From: Hyphomonas sp. BRH_c22
Lineage (GTDB): Bacteria > Pseudomonadota > Alphaproteobacteria > Caulobacterales > Hyphomonadaceae
Reading direction: 5' to 3'
Assembly: GCF_000961795.1 (NCBI RefSeq)
Contig: NZ_LADU01000122.1
Location: 1 to 64,000, forward strand
Length of the DNA stretch: 64,000 nucleotides
In this document: one piece after another, positions 45,177 to 53,412 of the stretch
How the letters are laid out: each line of letters opens with the position of its first letter
How positions within the stretch are numbered: position 1 is the first letter of the stretch
The notes under the pieces: model-generated
Databases searched by the model: none
What the model was told of the DNA's origin: nothing
What the model saw: the letters and a program-made list of their open reading frames with translations, nothing else
Made by a program: the position numbers and the translations under genes

Positions 45177-47468
45177 CTAGTCATGGTAATAGGCAGAATA
45201 CAATTTGTAGTGCTCACCATTGAACTGTTCGTAGAGCGCCTGTTTGCGAAGGTCGGCGCGCGTAAGCACGATCCCGGCCACATTGGTGCCGTGCGAAGCG
45301 AGCAGCCTGACCGCGCGTCTTACAGCTTTTTTGTCGGTTTTCTTCCAACGCGAGGCAAACAGAGCGATATCGGCGGCCGAGCTGATCGTACTTGCCTCGA
45401 GGACGGGCAAAGCTGGTGGGCAATCGACGATGATGAGATCAAAGTCGCCTTTCAGTTTGGCAAACAATGCCCGGCAATCTTCCTGAAGGATCACAGTAAG
45501 ATCATCATTGCGCGTGGTGGCAGCCGGCAGAATCTTTAGCTTCGTTTCTTTGACGTCCTGAATGGCGCTCAGCGGATCGATGCGGCTCGACAGCGCTTCC
45601 AGGAAGCCTGCGTCCGTGTCTGTCGCCAAAAGCGCCGACAAGGACCGATGATGAATATCCCCATCAACCAGCAGGACACGCTCACCATGGCCAGCCGCCA
45701 TCCGCGCGAGGCACAACGACATGGTTGTCTTGCCCTCGCCTGGCAGCGACGAGGTGAACGCGACAACAAACGCCTCCCGGTTTACCCGGTGCTTGTGGAT
45801 CTCCGCATACAAACTTCGAATTGCATTGGCGTAGGCCGAATACGGCTTTTCCGTCAAGTATGCCAGTAGGTCGCCGACCGTCGGGCTCTTCAGCAGCTTG
45901 AACCCCCGCGCTTCCGCGACTGTCGTAATAACAGGAACGCCGATGTCCCGTTCGATATCGTCCGCGCTGACGAAGCCGGTCTCAAGAAATTCGAGAATGA
46001 GCACGGTCAGCCCCGCAATTGCGAGGGATGCCACCAGCCCCAACAGGATGTTGAGTTTGTGGTCCGGTGCACTGGGCTCCGATGGCACTTCGGCGGCTGC
46101 GGCGAGGTAAGCATCGGATTGCTGAAGTTCGACCGCCTGGGTCACTTCGGCCGCTCTGCCGAGCAGGGACTCGTAGAGTACCCGCGACGCGTTCGCCTCG
46201 CGCTCGAGCTCTCGTTGCGCGATCTGATCAATATTGCTCCGGCGTAACTGGCCGTTCTGTTCACTCAGCGAACCCTCGACAGCCGCTACGCGGCTGCGCG
46301 CGACTTCGACATCACTTTTGAGGCCGGACAGGATGCGACTGCGCTCTTGTGCGATTGATTTGTCGAGGTCGGCAATCTCGGTCTTCGCCCTGATGTATGC
46401 GGGGTGGCGCTCCTCATACTGAGCCGAAATTTCCGCAAACTTTCTTGCGAGCCCGGAGCGCTCACCACGCAACATCGTCAACAATGGCGAACTGATCACG
46501 TCGGTATTGTCGGCCGAATCGGTATCCGCGCCCGAATGCCGCAAGGCTTCCGAGTATCGCGACTGTTTCTCCACAAGATCGGCCTGCAAGATCAGCAGCT
46601 GTGGTGTCAGTGCGGCGATCTTGGCTTCGATCGTACTGATGCCGGCGGCCTCGATGATGCCCTGCTCTGAGCGGAACGCCTCAACCGACTTCTCCGCATC
46701 CCGAACGTCGTTGCGTAGAACTTCGAGCCTCTGCTCCAGCCAGTCGCTTGCCTTCTGGGTCTCTGCGATCCTCGATTCAAGCTGACCATCGATATAGGCC
46801 TTGACGACGGCGTTCGCGATAGCCGCCGCCTTTTCGGGATCCCGGCTCGTCGCCTTGACCTGGATGACGAATGTCAATCCATCGCGGTAGGCCAGAACAG
46901 TCCTTTCCAGTTGGTCTGTAGACAGCTTGAAGGCGAGGCGTTCCGCCGGCGTGCTGTCCGTGTCAAGAATAGCATTATCGTCAGTGTCTTCGGTGGTCGC
47001 GATGGTTGCTGGGCTGCCCCGCGGCGACGCCAGACGCGCCAGCCAGGCCGACACATCGTCCGTGAATTTTTCGAATGCACTCCGCTTCGTCAGCAGCGGA
47101 TTGAATTCAGGATCTTCGACCAGGTTGAGCTGCTTGGACACACGGTTCATCACCTTGCGCGACATGATGAGCTTGACTTCCGTGTCCATGAGGGTCGAAT
47201 CCGGTCGTGCGGTCGTCGATATCTTGTCATCAATAATCTGCCGATCGCGCGTGTCGATCAGCACGCGTGCGCTGGCCGTGTAGACGTCGTTAAGCTGGCT
47301 GGTAAGGAAAAGTGTCAAGGCCATGACGCCGGCGATGATCGAGAGGATCAGCCGCGATCGACGCTGGATAACGAAAAGAATTGACTTTAGGTCAAGCTTA
47401 TCGCTCTCCGGCCGAGCGGTCAGGCCGCTGTCGAGACGTTCATTTGCGCTCATATCGATTCTGTTCAT
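45177..47468 (-). CDS. Wzz-BY-kinase fusion, polysaccharide chain-length regulator and tyrosine autokinase
   Basis: A 763-residue ExoP/Wzc-like inner-membrane protein. Residues ~27-57 and ~472-494 are the two membrane segments that frame the periplasmic Wzz domain with long coiled coils (~240-440). The cytoplasmic kinase has Walker A LPGEGKTTMS (575-584), Walker A' LLVDGDI (599-605) and Walker B DLIIVDC (677-683). The C-terminal tyrosine cluster is Y746, Y754, Y757, Y760, Y761. Autophosphorylation of this cluster controls polymer length and export. Kinase and Wzz parts are fused in one chain, as in most proteobacteria. No cognate phosphatase or outer-membrane Wza gene is in the window. Confidence 0.93.
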   Translation of the reverse strand: MNRIDMSANERLDSGLTARPESDKLDLKSILFVIQRRSRLILSIIAGVMALTLFLTSQLNDVYTASARVLIDTRDRQIIDDKISTTARPDSTLMDTEVKLIMSRKVMNRVSKQLNLVEDPEFNPLLTKRSAFEKFTDDVSAWLARLASPRGSPATIATTEDTDDNAILDTDSTPAERLAFKLSTDQLERTVLAYRDGLTFVIQVKATSRDPEKAAAIANAVVKAYIDGQLESRIAETQKASDWLEQRLEVLRNDVRDAEKSVEAFRSEQGIIEAAGISTIEAKIAALTPQLLILQADLVEKQSRYSEALRHSGADTDSADNTDVISSPLLTMLRGERSGLARKFAEISAQYEERHPAYIRAKTEIADLDKSIAQERSRILSGLKSDVEVARSRVAAVEGSLSEQNGQLRRSNIDQIAQRELEREANASRVLYESLLGRAAEVTQAVELQQSDAYLAAAAEVPSEPSAPDHKLNILLGLVASLAIAGLTVLILEFLETGFVSADDIERDIGVPVITTVAEARGFKLLKSPTVGDLLAYLTEKPYSAYANAIRSLYAEIHKHRVNREAFVVAFTSSLPGEGKTTMSLCLARMAAGHGERVLLVDGDIHHRSLSALLATDTDAGFLEALSSRIDPLSAIQDVKETKLKILPAATTRNDDLTVILQEDCRALFAKLKGDFDLIIVDCPPALPVLEASTISSAADIALFASRWKKTDKKAVRRAVRLLASHGTNVAGIVLTRADLRKQALYEQFNGEHYKLYSAYYHD

Positions 47469-47485
47469 CGGATCGGCGTCCAGTC

Positions 47486-48334
47486 TTATTGGGCCAGGCC
47501 ATCGCTCGAAGAGCGCCGGGTCGGCATTTGAAATCGATTTGACGTAAAAAGGTCCTTGACCAGCCAGAGCAGCACTTCCGGTTTCTGCGCGGCGCGCGAA
47601 ACCGAATAGGGCAGCCAGGCGGTGCCAAAAGGAATGTACAGTCGGCTGGGGATGTCAGCATCTATCGCGACATCGACGGCATTGTTTGTCGGATCCGGAT
47701 AGACCAGCTCCTGCTCGCAAGATGTCTGCGCGGCCCGCAAACGATCGAACGCCTGTCGGGCGAGCCATCCGTCGTGCGTGGCTACTCCCACATGCTTCGC
47801 GCGGCCCACGAGCTGGTCGATCAATGCGAGATAGCCCGCCCGAAGATCGATGTCCGGTTGTTGGGGATCGACCCACTGGCCCTTCACCACCCGTACTTGA
47901 ACACCGAGCGCAATGGCCCGTTCGACGTCCGCTGCGCTCCGCCGCCAGCGGCCCGGAATCGCACAGCCCATGCCATCAGGACCAACCTTTTCGATGAAAG
48001 CGAAATTCGCATCGGCCTGTTCCGGCGCATGTGAATCGAGCACGACCGGAACCCTGCAGGCGCGTGCATGAGTGACGATCTCCGCAGCCAGATCGAAATT
48101 GTCCCAAAGCGCCGGAATCTTGAGCGCAAGGTATGAATCGAGCCGCGCCCTGTCGATCGTATCGATCGCTTCGTGATACCTGCGGGCCACCAAAGCCGGC
48201 TCCTCGCGCCCGTCATTCCAGTAGCAGAGCGTGGAAGAAAATCCGTGCTGAGACGCGGTCTCGGCCAGCCTGGCGGCCGACGCCGCGTTATCGCCGGCAA
48301 CATAAGAACGTGACGCATAGCGGATCAATGGCAT
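47486..48334 (-). CDS. proline-dehydrogenase-like FAD enzyme in the export operon
   Basis: A 282-residue TIM-barrel protein of the PRODH family. Shared marks are AGDNAASAARLAETASQHGFSSTL-like opening, VQVRVVKGQWVD with the flavin-contacting Lys151, HVGVATHDGWLARQAFDRL and RLYIPFGTAWLPYSVSR. The substrate motif YxxRRxxE of proline dehydrogenases reads Y243-S-V-S246-R247-A-A-Q250, so the first Arg and the Glu are lost and proline is doubtful as substrate. ATG 48334 has GGAAG upstream; a longer start at 48391 overlaps the GH16 gene. It lies between the GH16 and BY-kinase genes. Confidence 0.75.
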   Translation of the reverse strand: MPLIRYASRSYVAGDNAASAARLAETASQHGFSSTLCYWNDGREEPALVARRYHEAIDTIDRARLDSYLALKIPALWDNFDLAAEIVTHARACRVPVVLDSHAPEQADANFAFIEKVGPDGMGCAIPGRWRRSAADVERAIALGVQVRVVKGQWVDPQQPDIDLRAGYLALIDQLVGRAKHVGVATHDGWLARQAFDRLRAAQTSCEQELVYPDPTNNAVDVAIDADIPSRLYIPFGTAWLPYSVSRAAQKPEVLLWLVKDLFTSNRFQMPTRRSSSDGLAQ

Positions 48335-48384
48335 GGCAGCTGCTTCCAAGAATTTCTTCACATTCTGCGTCCCGTCTGCATCGG

Positions 48385-49236
48385 CTACCAAGGTTTCTGA
48401 TAAATTCTGACGTAATCGACGAACATCTTGGCCCTGTCCGGTGTGTCGGCGCTGATATCGTTCGCGACGACGGCCAGGTCGATCAATGGGTACATGGGCT
48501 GGCGGAACTCAGGGGGCATTGGTGCGCGCCAGATTTCCTTTCGGTCAAAGTACATGACCATTTCCTTTTCGTCGATCAGAACGCCGTAGAGGTGAAAATC
48601 GGAAAGCCGCGTGCCGTTAGGAATGGTATAAGTCAGACCGTCACTTATTTTTGGAGAACCATCTGAGCCGGGGTGCTTGTGGAAACCTGTCGAAAAAGAC
48701 CCGGTATTGACCGTATAGTGCTCGAAGACGTCTATCTCGGCGGTCCCGTGCGGTTCACTGACGACACCGATCAGCCAGAACGCGGGCCAGAACCCAGGAT
48801 CTTTTGGAACGCGCAGCCGGCTCTCGAAATATCCGTACTGGGCCGCCGCACCACTGCCGCACTTGTCCCATGATGCCAGCAGCCCTGACCACCAGCTGCC
48901 ATCTTCGGCCCGGCGCGCCTCGATTGCCAGGATCCCGTCAGAGATCGTAAACGGAAAACCGAGCCTCGGCTCGGAGAAAGCCGCCGCGCCAAAATCTCCC
49001 GCCCAGGGCGTGTGCGCGATCCATTTCGTGTTGCAACCCCAGTTCGACACGTCGAGAGGGCCGTCAAACTCCTCTGAGAATGACAGTTCGTAACCAGACA
49101 GTTCGAGGTCGCCCCAGTCTTCAACGACGGGCTGGGCATTAGAGCATGACCCAAGCATCACGGCGCCTACGGCTGCACCAAGAACGGATCGATTTGGCGG
49201 TCTGGCCGCCTGCAACAATTGTGATGTCCCGATCAA
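48385..49236 (-). CDS. GH16 family glycoside hydrolase lipoprotein
   Basis: A 283-residue lipoprotein (lipobox LGSC, Cys31) of the GH16 family, beta-1,3/1,4-glucanase or galactanase type. The catalytic motif E167-I-D169-V-F-E172 is intact, with FSEEFDGPLDVSNWGC and YGYFESRLRVPKDPGFWPAFWLIG. Family members in polysaccharide loci (ExoK-like) trim or depolymerise the product. The start is TTG 49236, 8 bp after AGAGGGGA. It is the first gene of the minus-strand operon that continues to 42146, with a CtrA-type box 145 bp upstream. Confidence 0.88.
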   Translation of the reverse strand: MIGTSQLLQAARPPNRSVLGAAVGAVMLGSCSNAQPVVEDWGDLELSGYELSFSEEFDGPLDVSNWGCNTKWIAHTPWAGDFGAAAFSEPRLGFPFTISDGILAIEARRAEDGSWWSGLLASWDKCGSGAAAQYGYFESRLRVPKDPGFWPAFWLIGVVSEPHGTAEIDVFEHYTVNTGSFSTGFHKHPGSDGSPKISDGLTYTIPNGTRLSDFHLYGVLIDEKEMVMYFDRKEIWRAPMPPEFRQPMYPLIDLAVVANDISADTPDRAKMFVDYVRIYQKPW

Positions 49237-49726
49237 CCGCTTTGTCCCCTCTAGGTCGTGTGAGTGACAATCTTTGGAAGATCGCTGTAAGAAGTTCGCG
49301 CGGAACCCAGCCCAAAGACTCGAGCGAAACAGAACTCAAGTATTCATTTTCCCCTGACGCGTGAAATCCTTACTCTCACTTAAGTTTTTATTAACATCCT
49401 GCCCCGTCGCTCGCAAGACGACGTACCTTAAATTGCGCGAAATCGGGGAGTTTTTACGCGCCCGTTAACGAGGCTTGGGCAGGCCAGCGGCCTTATGCCT
49501 ATTTACAGGTGACCGAGTAGCTGGTTCTCAAGATAGCAGCCGGGTCAAAATTCGTTTTAACAGTGAAGGTCGAAGCGGCTTTTTGGATTTGCTGAGATCA
49601 AAGTGGGTTCACACGCCGATCTTCATGTTGGAAAATTAAAGGCCGCTCTGGATCGTCAGCCGGCATGTCAGCTTGTGATGCCGAATGAGCTTCGGCCTCA
49701 GGAGGACTGTTCCCCGTCAGCGACTG
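49237..49726. other. long intergenic region upstream of the GH16 operon
   Basis: These 490 bp lie between the GH16 start and the left end of the IS3 element. They hold a CtrA-type box at 49380-49395 and an AT-rich stretch that probably carries the operon's promoter. I find no gene with a convincing start or family likeness. Confidence 0.45.
49380..49395. promoter_or_regulatory. CtrA-type binding box TTAA-N7-TTAAC
   Basis: The sequence TTAAGTTTTTATTAAC matches the full consensus of the alphaproteobacterial cell-cycle regulator CtrA, with the exact 7-bp spacing. It lies 145 bp before the GH16 start. CtrA itself is not in the window; binding is inferred. Confidence 0.5.
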
Positions 49727-49787
49727 TGAGACAGATCGGCCAAATTGCTTAAGGAGGATTTCTGGCTCATCGTAACTGATACGAGGA

Positions 49788-50168
49788 GTGAAGATCAGAC
49801 AGAAATCCGGGCCGAAAGAGTCTTCGTCCGAGAAGCATGTGCAAGCGATCAAGCGTCAGACCCGTCGGAAGTTTTCAGCCGAGGAGAATATCCGGATTGT
49901 CCTTGAAGGCCTTCGCGGCGAGTACTCGATCGCCGAGTTGTGCCGGTGTGAGGGGATCACGCAGGGGCTGTATTACACCTGGTCGAAGGAGTTCCTCGAA
50001 GCCGGCAAGAAGCGATTGTCAGGCGACACTGAGCGTCAGGCGATGTCCGGCGAAGTGACGGGCCTGAAGCGTGAGATGCGCGACCTGAAGGAGGTCGTGG
50101 CTGACCTGACGCTGGAAAACCGCATTCTGAAAAAAAGCGTGATCGGGGATGGGGGCGGCGAAGAATGA
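49788..50168 (+). CDS. IS3-family transposase OrfA
   Basis: A 126-residue DNA-binding subunit. The helix-turn-helix is RRKFSAEENIRIVLEGLRGE followed by SIAELCRCEGITQGLYYTW. A heptad zipper region follows (VTGLKREMRDLKEVVADLTLEN). It starts at GTG 49788. Its stop overlaps the start of OrfB as ATGA, so the second frame can be reached by reinitiation rather than needing the -1 slip common in the family. Confidence 0.85.
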   Translation: MKIRQKSGPKESSSEKHVQAIKRQTRRKFSAEENIRIVLEGLRGEYSIAELCRCEGITQGLYYTWSKEFLEAGKKRLSGDTERQAMSGEVTGLKREMRDLKEVVADLTLENRILKKSVIGDGGGEE

Positions 50169-51145
50169 GATACCTCGCATCCGAAAAGCTCGAAATCATC
50201 CGGCTGGTCGAGAACTCGCACCAGCCGGTAAAGAATACGCTCGATCAGATCGGCGTGTCGCGTCCGACCTTCTATCGCTGGTATGACCTATACCGGCGGT
50301 TCGGCGAGGTAGGGCTGGAAGACCGGCGCGGCGGCTCTGGCCGCGTCTGGAACCGCATCCCGGCGCAGGTGTGTGACCGGGTTCTGGAAATGGCCCTCGA
50401 CCAGCCGGAGCTCTCGCCCCGGGAGCTGGCGGTGACGTTCACGGACGAGAAGCGTTACTTCGTCTCGGAAGCCAGTGTTTACAGGCTTCTGAAGGCGCAT
50501 GACCTGATCACCAGCCCGGCCTTCATCGTGATGAAAGCCGCCAGGGAGTTCCGCGACAAGACCACTGCACCCAACCAGCTCTGGCAGACCGACTTCACCT
50601 ATCTGAAGGTCATCGGCTGGGGGTGGTTCTATCTCTCCACGATGCTCGATGACTTATCCCGCTACATCATCGCCTGGAAGCTCTGCACGGGCATGGCGGC
50701 GAGTGATGTGCAGGACACGCTCAACCTGGCGCTCGATGCTTCGGGGCTCGAAACCGCCAACGTCGTTCACCGCCCAGGCCTGCTGTCAGACAACGGACCA
50801 TCCTACATCTCTGGCGACTTGGCCAAATATCTCGCCGACAAGGGTATGAAGCATACACGCGGTGCGCCTTACCATCCCCAGACCCAGGGCAAGATCGAAC
50901 GTTGGCACCAAACCTTGAAGAGCCACATCTTGCTGGAGAACTACTTCCTGCCCGGAGACCTTGAAGCGCAGATCGACGCGTTCGTCGGCCACCACAATCA
51001 TCAGCGGTATCACGAGAGCCTGAAAAACCTGACCCCGGCCGATGTTTACACCGGCTGCGGGCAGACCATCCTGCTCGAACGTGAGAAAATCAAAAGGAGG
51101 ACCATGAAACTACGGCGCTTGCAGCGCGCCGAGTCTGCTGCTTAA
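50165..51145 (+). CDS. IS3-family transposase OrfB (integrase core)
   Basis: A 326-residue catalytic subunit. The N-terminal helix-turn-helix region TLDQIGVSRPTFYRWYDLY is followed by the rve core with the DDE residues in NQLWQTDFTYLK (Asp), LLSDNGPSYIS (Asp) and QGKIERWHQTLK (Glu). NHQRYHESLKNLTPADVY ends the domain. Complete length and uninterrupted frame suggest a functional element. Confidence 0.92.
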   Translation: MRYLASEKLEIIRLVENSHQPVKNTLDQIGVSRPTFYRWYDLYRRFGEVGLEDRRGGSGRVWNRIPAQVCDRVLEMALDQPELSPRELAVTFTDEKRYFVSEASVYRLLKAHDLITSPAFIVMKAAREFRDKTTAPNQLWQTDFTYLKVIGWGWFYLSTMLDDLSRYIIAWKLCTGMAASDVQDTLNLALDASGLETANVVHRPGLLSDNGPSYISGDLAKYLADKGMKHTRGAPYHPQTQGKIERWHQTLKSHILLENYFLPGDLEAQIDAFVGHHNHQRYHESLKNLTPADVYTGCGQTILLEREKIKRRTMKLRRLQRAESAA

Positions 51146-51197
51146 CTAAAATCCAGATGCGCCAGACCCTCCTTAAGTCAGGCAGTCTTCTGTCTCA

Positions 51198-51339
51198 AAA
51201 TACCTGACGACGGACACTCTTTATCCACGACCCAACCCCGATTGTAGGCCTGTTTGTAGGTCAAAATCCGCACACAGTCAGACGCAGGGGGTCATAAGGC
51301 CCCTTAGGGTACTGTTTTTATTGATTTTTATGGGCGTTA
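51198..51339. other. intergenic DNA between IS3 and attL
   Basis: These 142 bp are the chromosomal DNA originally downstream of the tRNA-Gly gene, or what is left of it after IS3 insertion. An imperfect hairpin AAGGCCCCTTAGGG followed by a T-rich stretch (51296-51330) could have acted as a terminator. No gene is seen. Confidence 0.4.
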
Positions 51340-51390
51340 TTCTGGAGCGGGCGAAGAGATTCGAACTCTCGACCCCAACCTTGGCAAGGT
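51340..51390. repeat. attL, 51-bp copy of the tRNA-Gly 3' end
   Basis: These 51 bases are identical to 61498-61548. They correspond to the tRNA-Gly gene from the anticodon loop to the encoded CCA plus 3 bp beyond. The copy breaks off after GGCAAGGT, so it is not a tRNA gene. Confidence 0.95.
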
Positions 51391-51507
51391 AAGCGTATGC
51401 TCACTATGGAACTTTCCATGCCTTAGAGAACACTGATTCCAATAGCTTTTCTGCACTACGCAACTATAGGTTGTTTTTGTAAGGAAGTTACTTGGAGAGT
51501 TACTCGC

Positions 51508-52569
51508 ATGGCCCGCAGCAGCACGACGCTAACAGAAGCATGGCTGGACCGCCCCCAGAAGTCCGGCCTCTATTGGTGCAAGCAGAATCCCGGTCTGGGG
51601 TGCCGGGTTGGCAAGTCCGGCAGCAAGGCGTGGGTGTTCCAGCGTAGCGGCGGTGCCCGCATCACACTGGGCCGGTGGCCCGAGTTCGGATTGCGCGCCG
51701 CCCGCGACCGCGCCGCCGACCTCGCCGCGCGGGGTCGCTCTTCGCGGGCCGATACCCTGTCCCAAGCATTAGAGCATTGGGCACAGCGGGCGCTGGCCAA
51801 CGGCGCGTCGGAAGCCACGGTAGAGAACCGCCGCCGGCAATTCCGCAAGCATCTGGGCGACCAGATGGACCGCCCGCTTACTTCTTGGACAAAGCGGCAG
51901 GTGTCCGCCCTACAACTTGAAATTGCCAAGTCCTCGGTACATGCCGCCAACGACATCTTGCGCCACTGGGGCACGATGCACCGAGCCGTCTCAGACGACC
52001 CGTGGCCCGGTGAGGGCATTGGCGGGCTAAAACCGCCCTCGTCCAAGCGCAGAGTCATTGACCCAGACACATGGTGGTCCGAAATCCAACGCGCCGAGTC
52101 CCCCGTCGTCCGGGGTTACTGGCGCTTCGTTGCCCTCACTGGGCTGCGCGAGAACGATGTGAAGACCGCGCGCCATGACAACCTGCGCAACGGCTGGCTC
52201 TACCTGCCCGAGCCCAAGGGAGGGGCGGAAAAGGCGTTCGACTTGCCACTGTCCAATCAGGCGCTGGCGGTCGTCCGGGACATGCCTCGCATGGGCGAGT
52301 GGATCTTTCCGGGACAGTCGGGCCACATCGTCAATCCGAAGCCGCCCTCCATTCGGCACCTCTGCTCCGAGCACGCCCTGCGCCACTTCTGGCGGTACGT
52401 GGCCGAAGTAGAGGCGGGGTGCCCCTTCCCGATCGTTATGCGGCTGATGAACCATAGCGAGAAGCGGAGCACGACCGACCTGTATGGCCATCGCAATATT
52501 GCCCCCGATATTGTTGCTGATTGGGCCCAGCGCATCGCCAATACTGTAGAAGCGAAGTTGAGCCTTTAA
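51508..52569 (+). CDS. int: tyrosine site-specific integrase
   Basis: A 353-residue tyrosine recombinase that inserts the element at tRNA-Gly. The N-terminal domain is arm-binding (GCRVGKSGSKAWVFQRSG-like, DUF4102-type). The SAM-like core-binding domain spans ~85-165. The catalytic set is R214 (TGLREND), H289-x-x-R292 (HALRHF), H316 (LMNHSE) and nucleophile Y326 (TTDLYGH). All residues are present. The start ATG at 51508 lies just after two GTTACT repeats that resemble arm sites. It is encoded at the end away from the intact tRNA gene. Confidence 0.93.
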   Translation: MARSSTTLTEAWLDRPQKSGLYWCKQNPGLGCRVGKSGSKAWVFQRSGGARITLGRWPEFGLRAARDRAADLAARGRSSRADTLSQALEHWAQRALANGASEATVENRRRQFRKHLGDQMDRPLTSWTKRQVSALQLEIAKSSVHAANDILRHWGTMHRAVSDDPWPGEGIGGLKPPSSKRRVIDPDTWWSEIQRAESPVVRGYWRFVALTGLRENDVKTARHDNLRNGWLYLPEPKGGAEKAFDLPLSNQALAVVRDMPRMGEWIFPGQSGHIVNPKPPSIRHLCSEHALRHFWRYVAEVEAGCPFPIVMRLMNHSEKRSTTDLYGHRNIAPDIVADWAQRIANTVEAKLSL

Positions 52570-52756
52570 GTTGGCACGATATTCGCCTATGTAACACTTG
52601 ACTGGCGTAAGCCCCGTTTCGCACGGGCAGTAAGTAAGCCAGTCCGGCAGCCCCCATGTTTAGGCGGGGGCATGAGACAAGATCTAGAGTGCCGGATTCA
52701 TGCCGGTCAGCCTGTCGCCGATCAAAACCCAAATTCTGTTTTGATCGGAGATCCTT

Positions 52757-53023
52757 GTGGATATCGAAACCCGTATTCGCGCAATCGTGCGTGAAGAAAT
52801 GTCGGTCGTACAGGCGCAGAGCGCGCCTATACGGGCCGAGGAAGATTACCTCACCACTAAGCAGGTCGCAGAAATGACCGGGCTATCGGTCTCGTTCTTT
52901 GAGGTCGGGCGCTCGCTCGCGTCGCCGGGCCACCCACCTTACCTCAAGGTCGGCAGCCGCGTCCTCTACAGCCGAAGCGACATTGTCGAATGGCTGGACA
53001 AGCGACGGAGGGGCCAGAAATGA
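52757..53023 (+). CDS. AlpA-like DNA-binding protein / excisionase
   Basis: An 88-residue protein. About 30 residues of helix are followed by an HTH_17-type domain: YLTTKQVAEMTGLSVSFFEV and PPYLKVGSRVLYSRSDIVEWL. AlpA-like proteins activate integrase or excision genes and serve as excisionases in satellites. It starts at GTG 52757, 6 bp after GGAG. Its stop overlaps the next start as ATGA. A 187-bp gap before it may hold the operon promoter. Confidence 0.85.
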   Translation: MDIETRIRAIVREEMSVVQAQSAPIRAEEDYLTTKQVAEMTGLSVSFFEVGRSLASPGHPPYLKVGSRVLYSRSDIVEWLDKRRRGQK

Positions 53024-53412
53024 CCCTTCACAAGATCGAACTTGAAAAGCCGTTCCGGTTCTCCCGCGTCGCCAATGAACGCGCGATCATCCGGGAGAAA
53101 TGGCGACCAGTGGTGCCCCGGCACACTTGGGCGCGCGGTCATCTGCCAATCTCCGACATCATGCAGCCCTTTCGGCTGATCGACCATGCCGAATACATCT
53201 GCGGCGGGCGCGAAACGTTCGCCCTCATCACCAGCCCCTATCGCCCCTCCCTCGCGTCGGACGCGATTGAACGTTGTCGGACTATTCTTAAAAGCCGGTG
53301 GGACCTAGCGCTCGTGGAAGTGCTTCCGCTCTACAACCCGGCGGCGGTAACGCTCGTCGTGATCGACGAGTCGTGCGTCGAGCTACTTGAGAGTTGGGGG
53401 ATGGTCCAATGA
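53020..53412 (+). CDS. hypothetical protein in the replication operon
   Basis: A 130-residue soluble protein that I do not recognise (MTLHKIELEKPFRFSRVANER, then HTWARGHLPISDIMQPFRLI). ATGA overlaps on both sides join it to the AlpA-like and primase genes, so it is made with them. A replication accessory or regulator is possible from position alone. Confidence 0.75.
   Translation: MTLHKIELEKPFRFSRVANERAIIREKWRPVVPRHTWARGHLPISDIMQPFRLIDHAEYICGGRETFALITSPYRPSLASDAIERCRTILKSRWDLALVEVLPLYNPAAVTLVVIDESCVELLESWGMVQ

Larger units (their letters stand above)
49727..51197 (+). mobile_element. IS3-family insertion sequence
   Basis: A 1471-bp element with TGAGACAGA at the left end and TCTGTCTCA at the right, and further inverted blocks CTTAAGGAGG / CCTCCTTAAG and TCTGGCTCATC / GATGCGCCAGA inside. 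It begins TG and ends CA as IS3 elements do. Both transposase genes are intact. No 3- or 4-bp target duplication is seen (ACTG on the left, AAAT on the right), which hints at a rearrangement after insertion. Confidence 0.88.

Noticed and set aside
49598-49852. 84-codon minus-strand frame across the IS3 left end
   Set aside because: It crosses the IS boundary, so it cannot be an old gene, and has no start signal.
1-51197. Composite transposon bounded by the left IS5 element and the IS3 element
   Set aside because: The two elements belong to different families and core genes such as rpsD and rimO lie between them.
51340-51390. Second tRNA-Gly gene
   Set aside because: Only the 3' part from the anticodon loop is present; it is the att repeat, not a gene.
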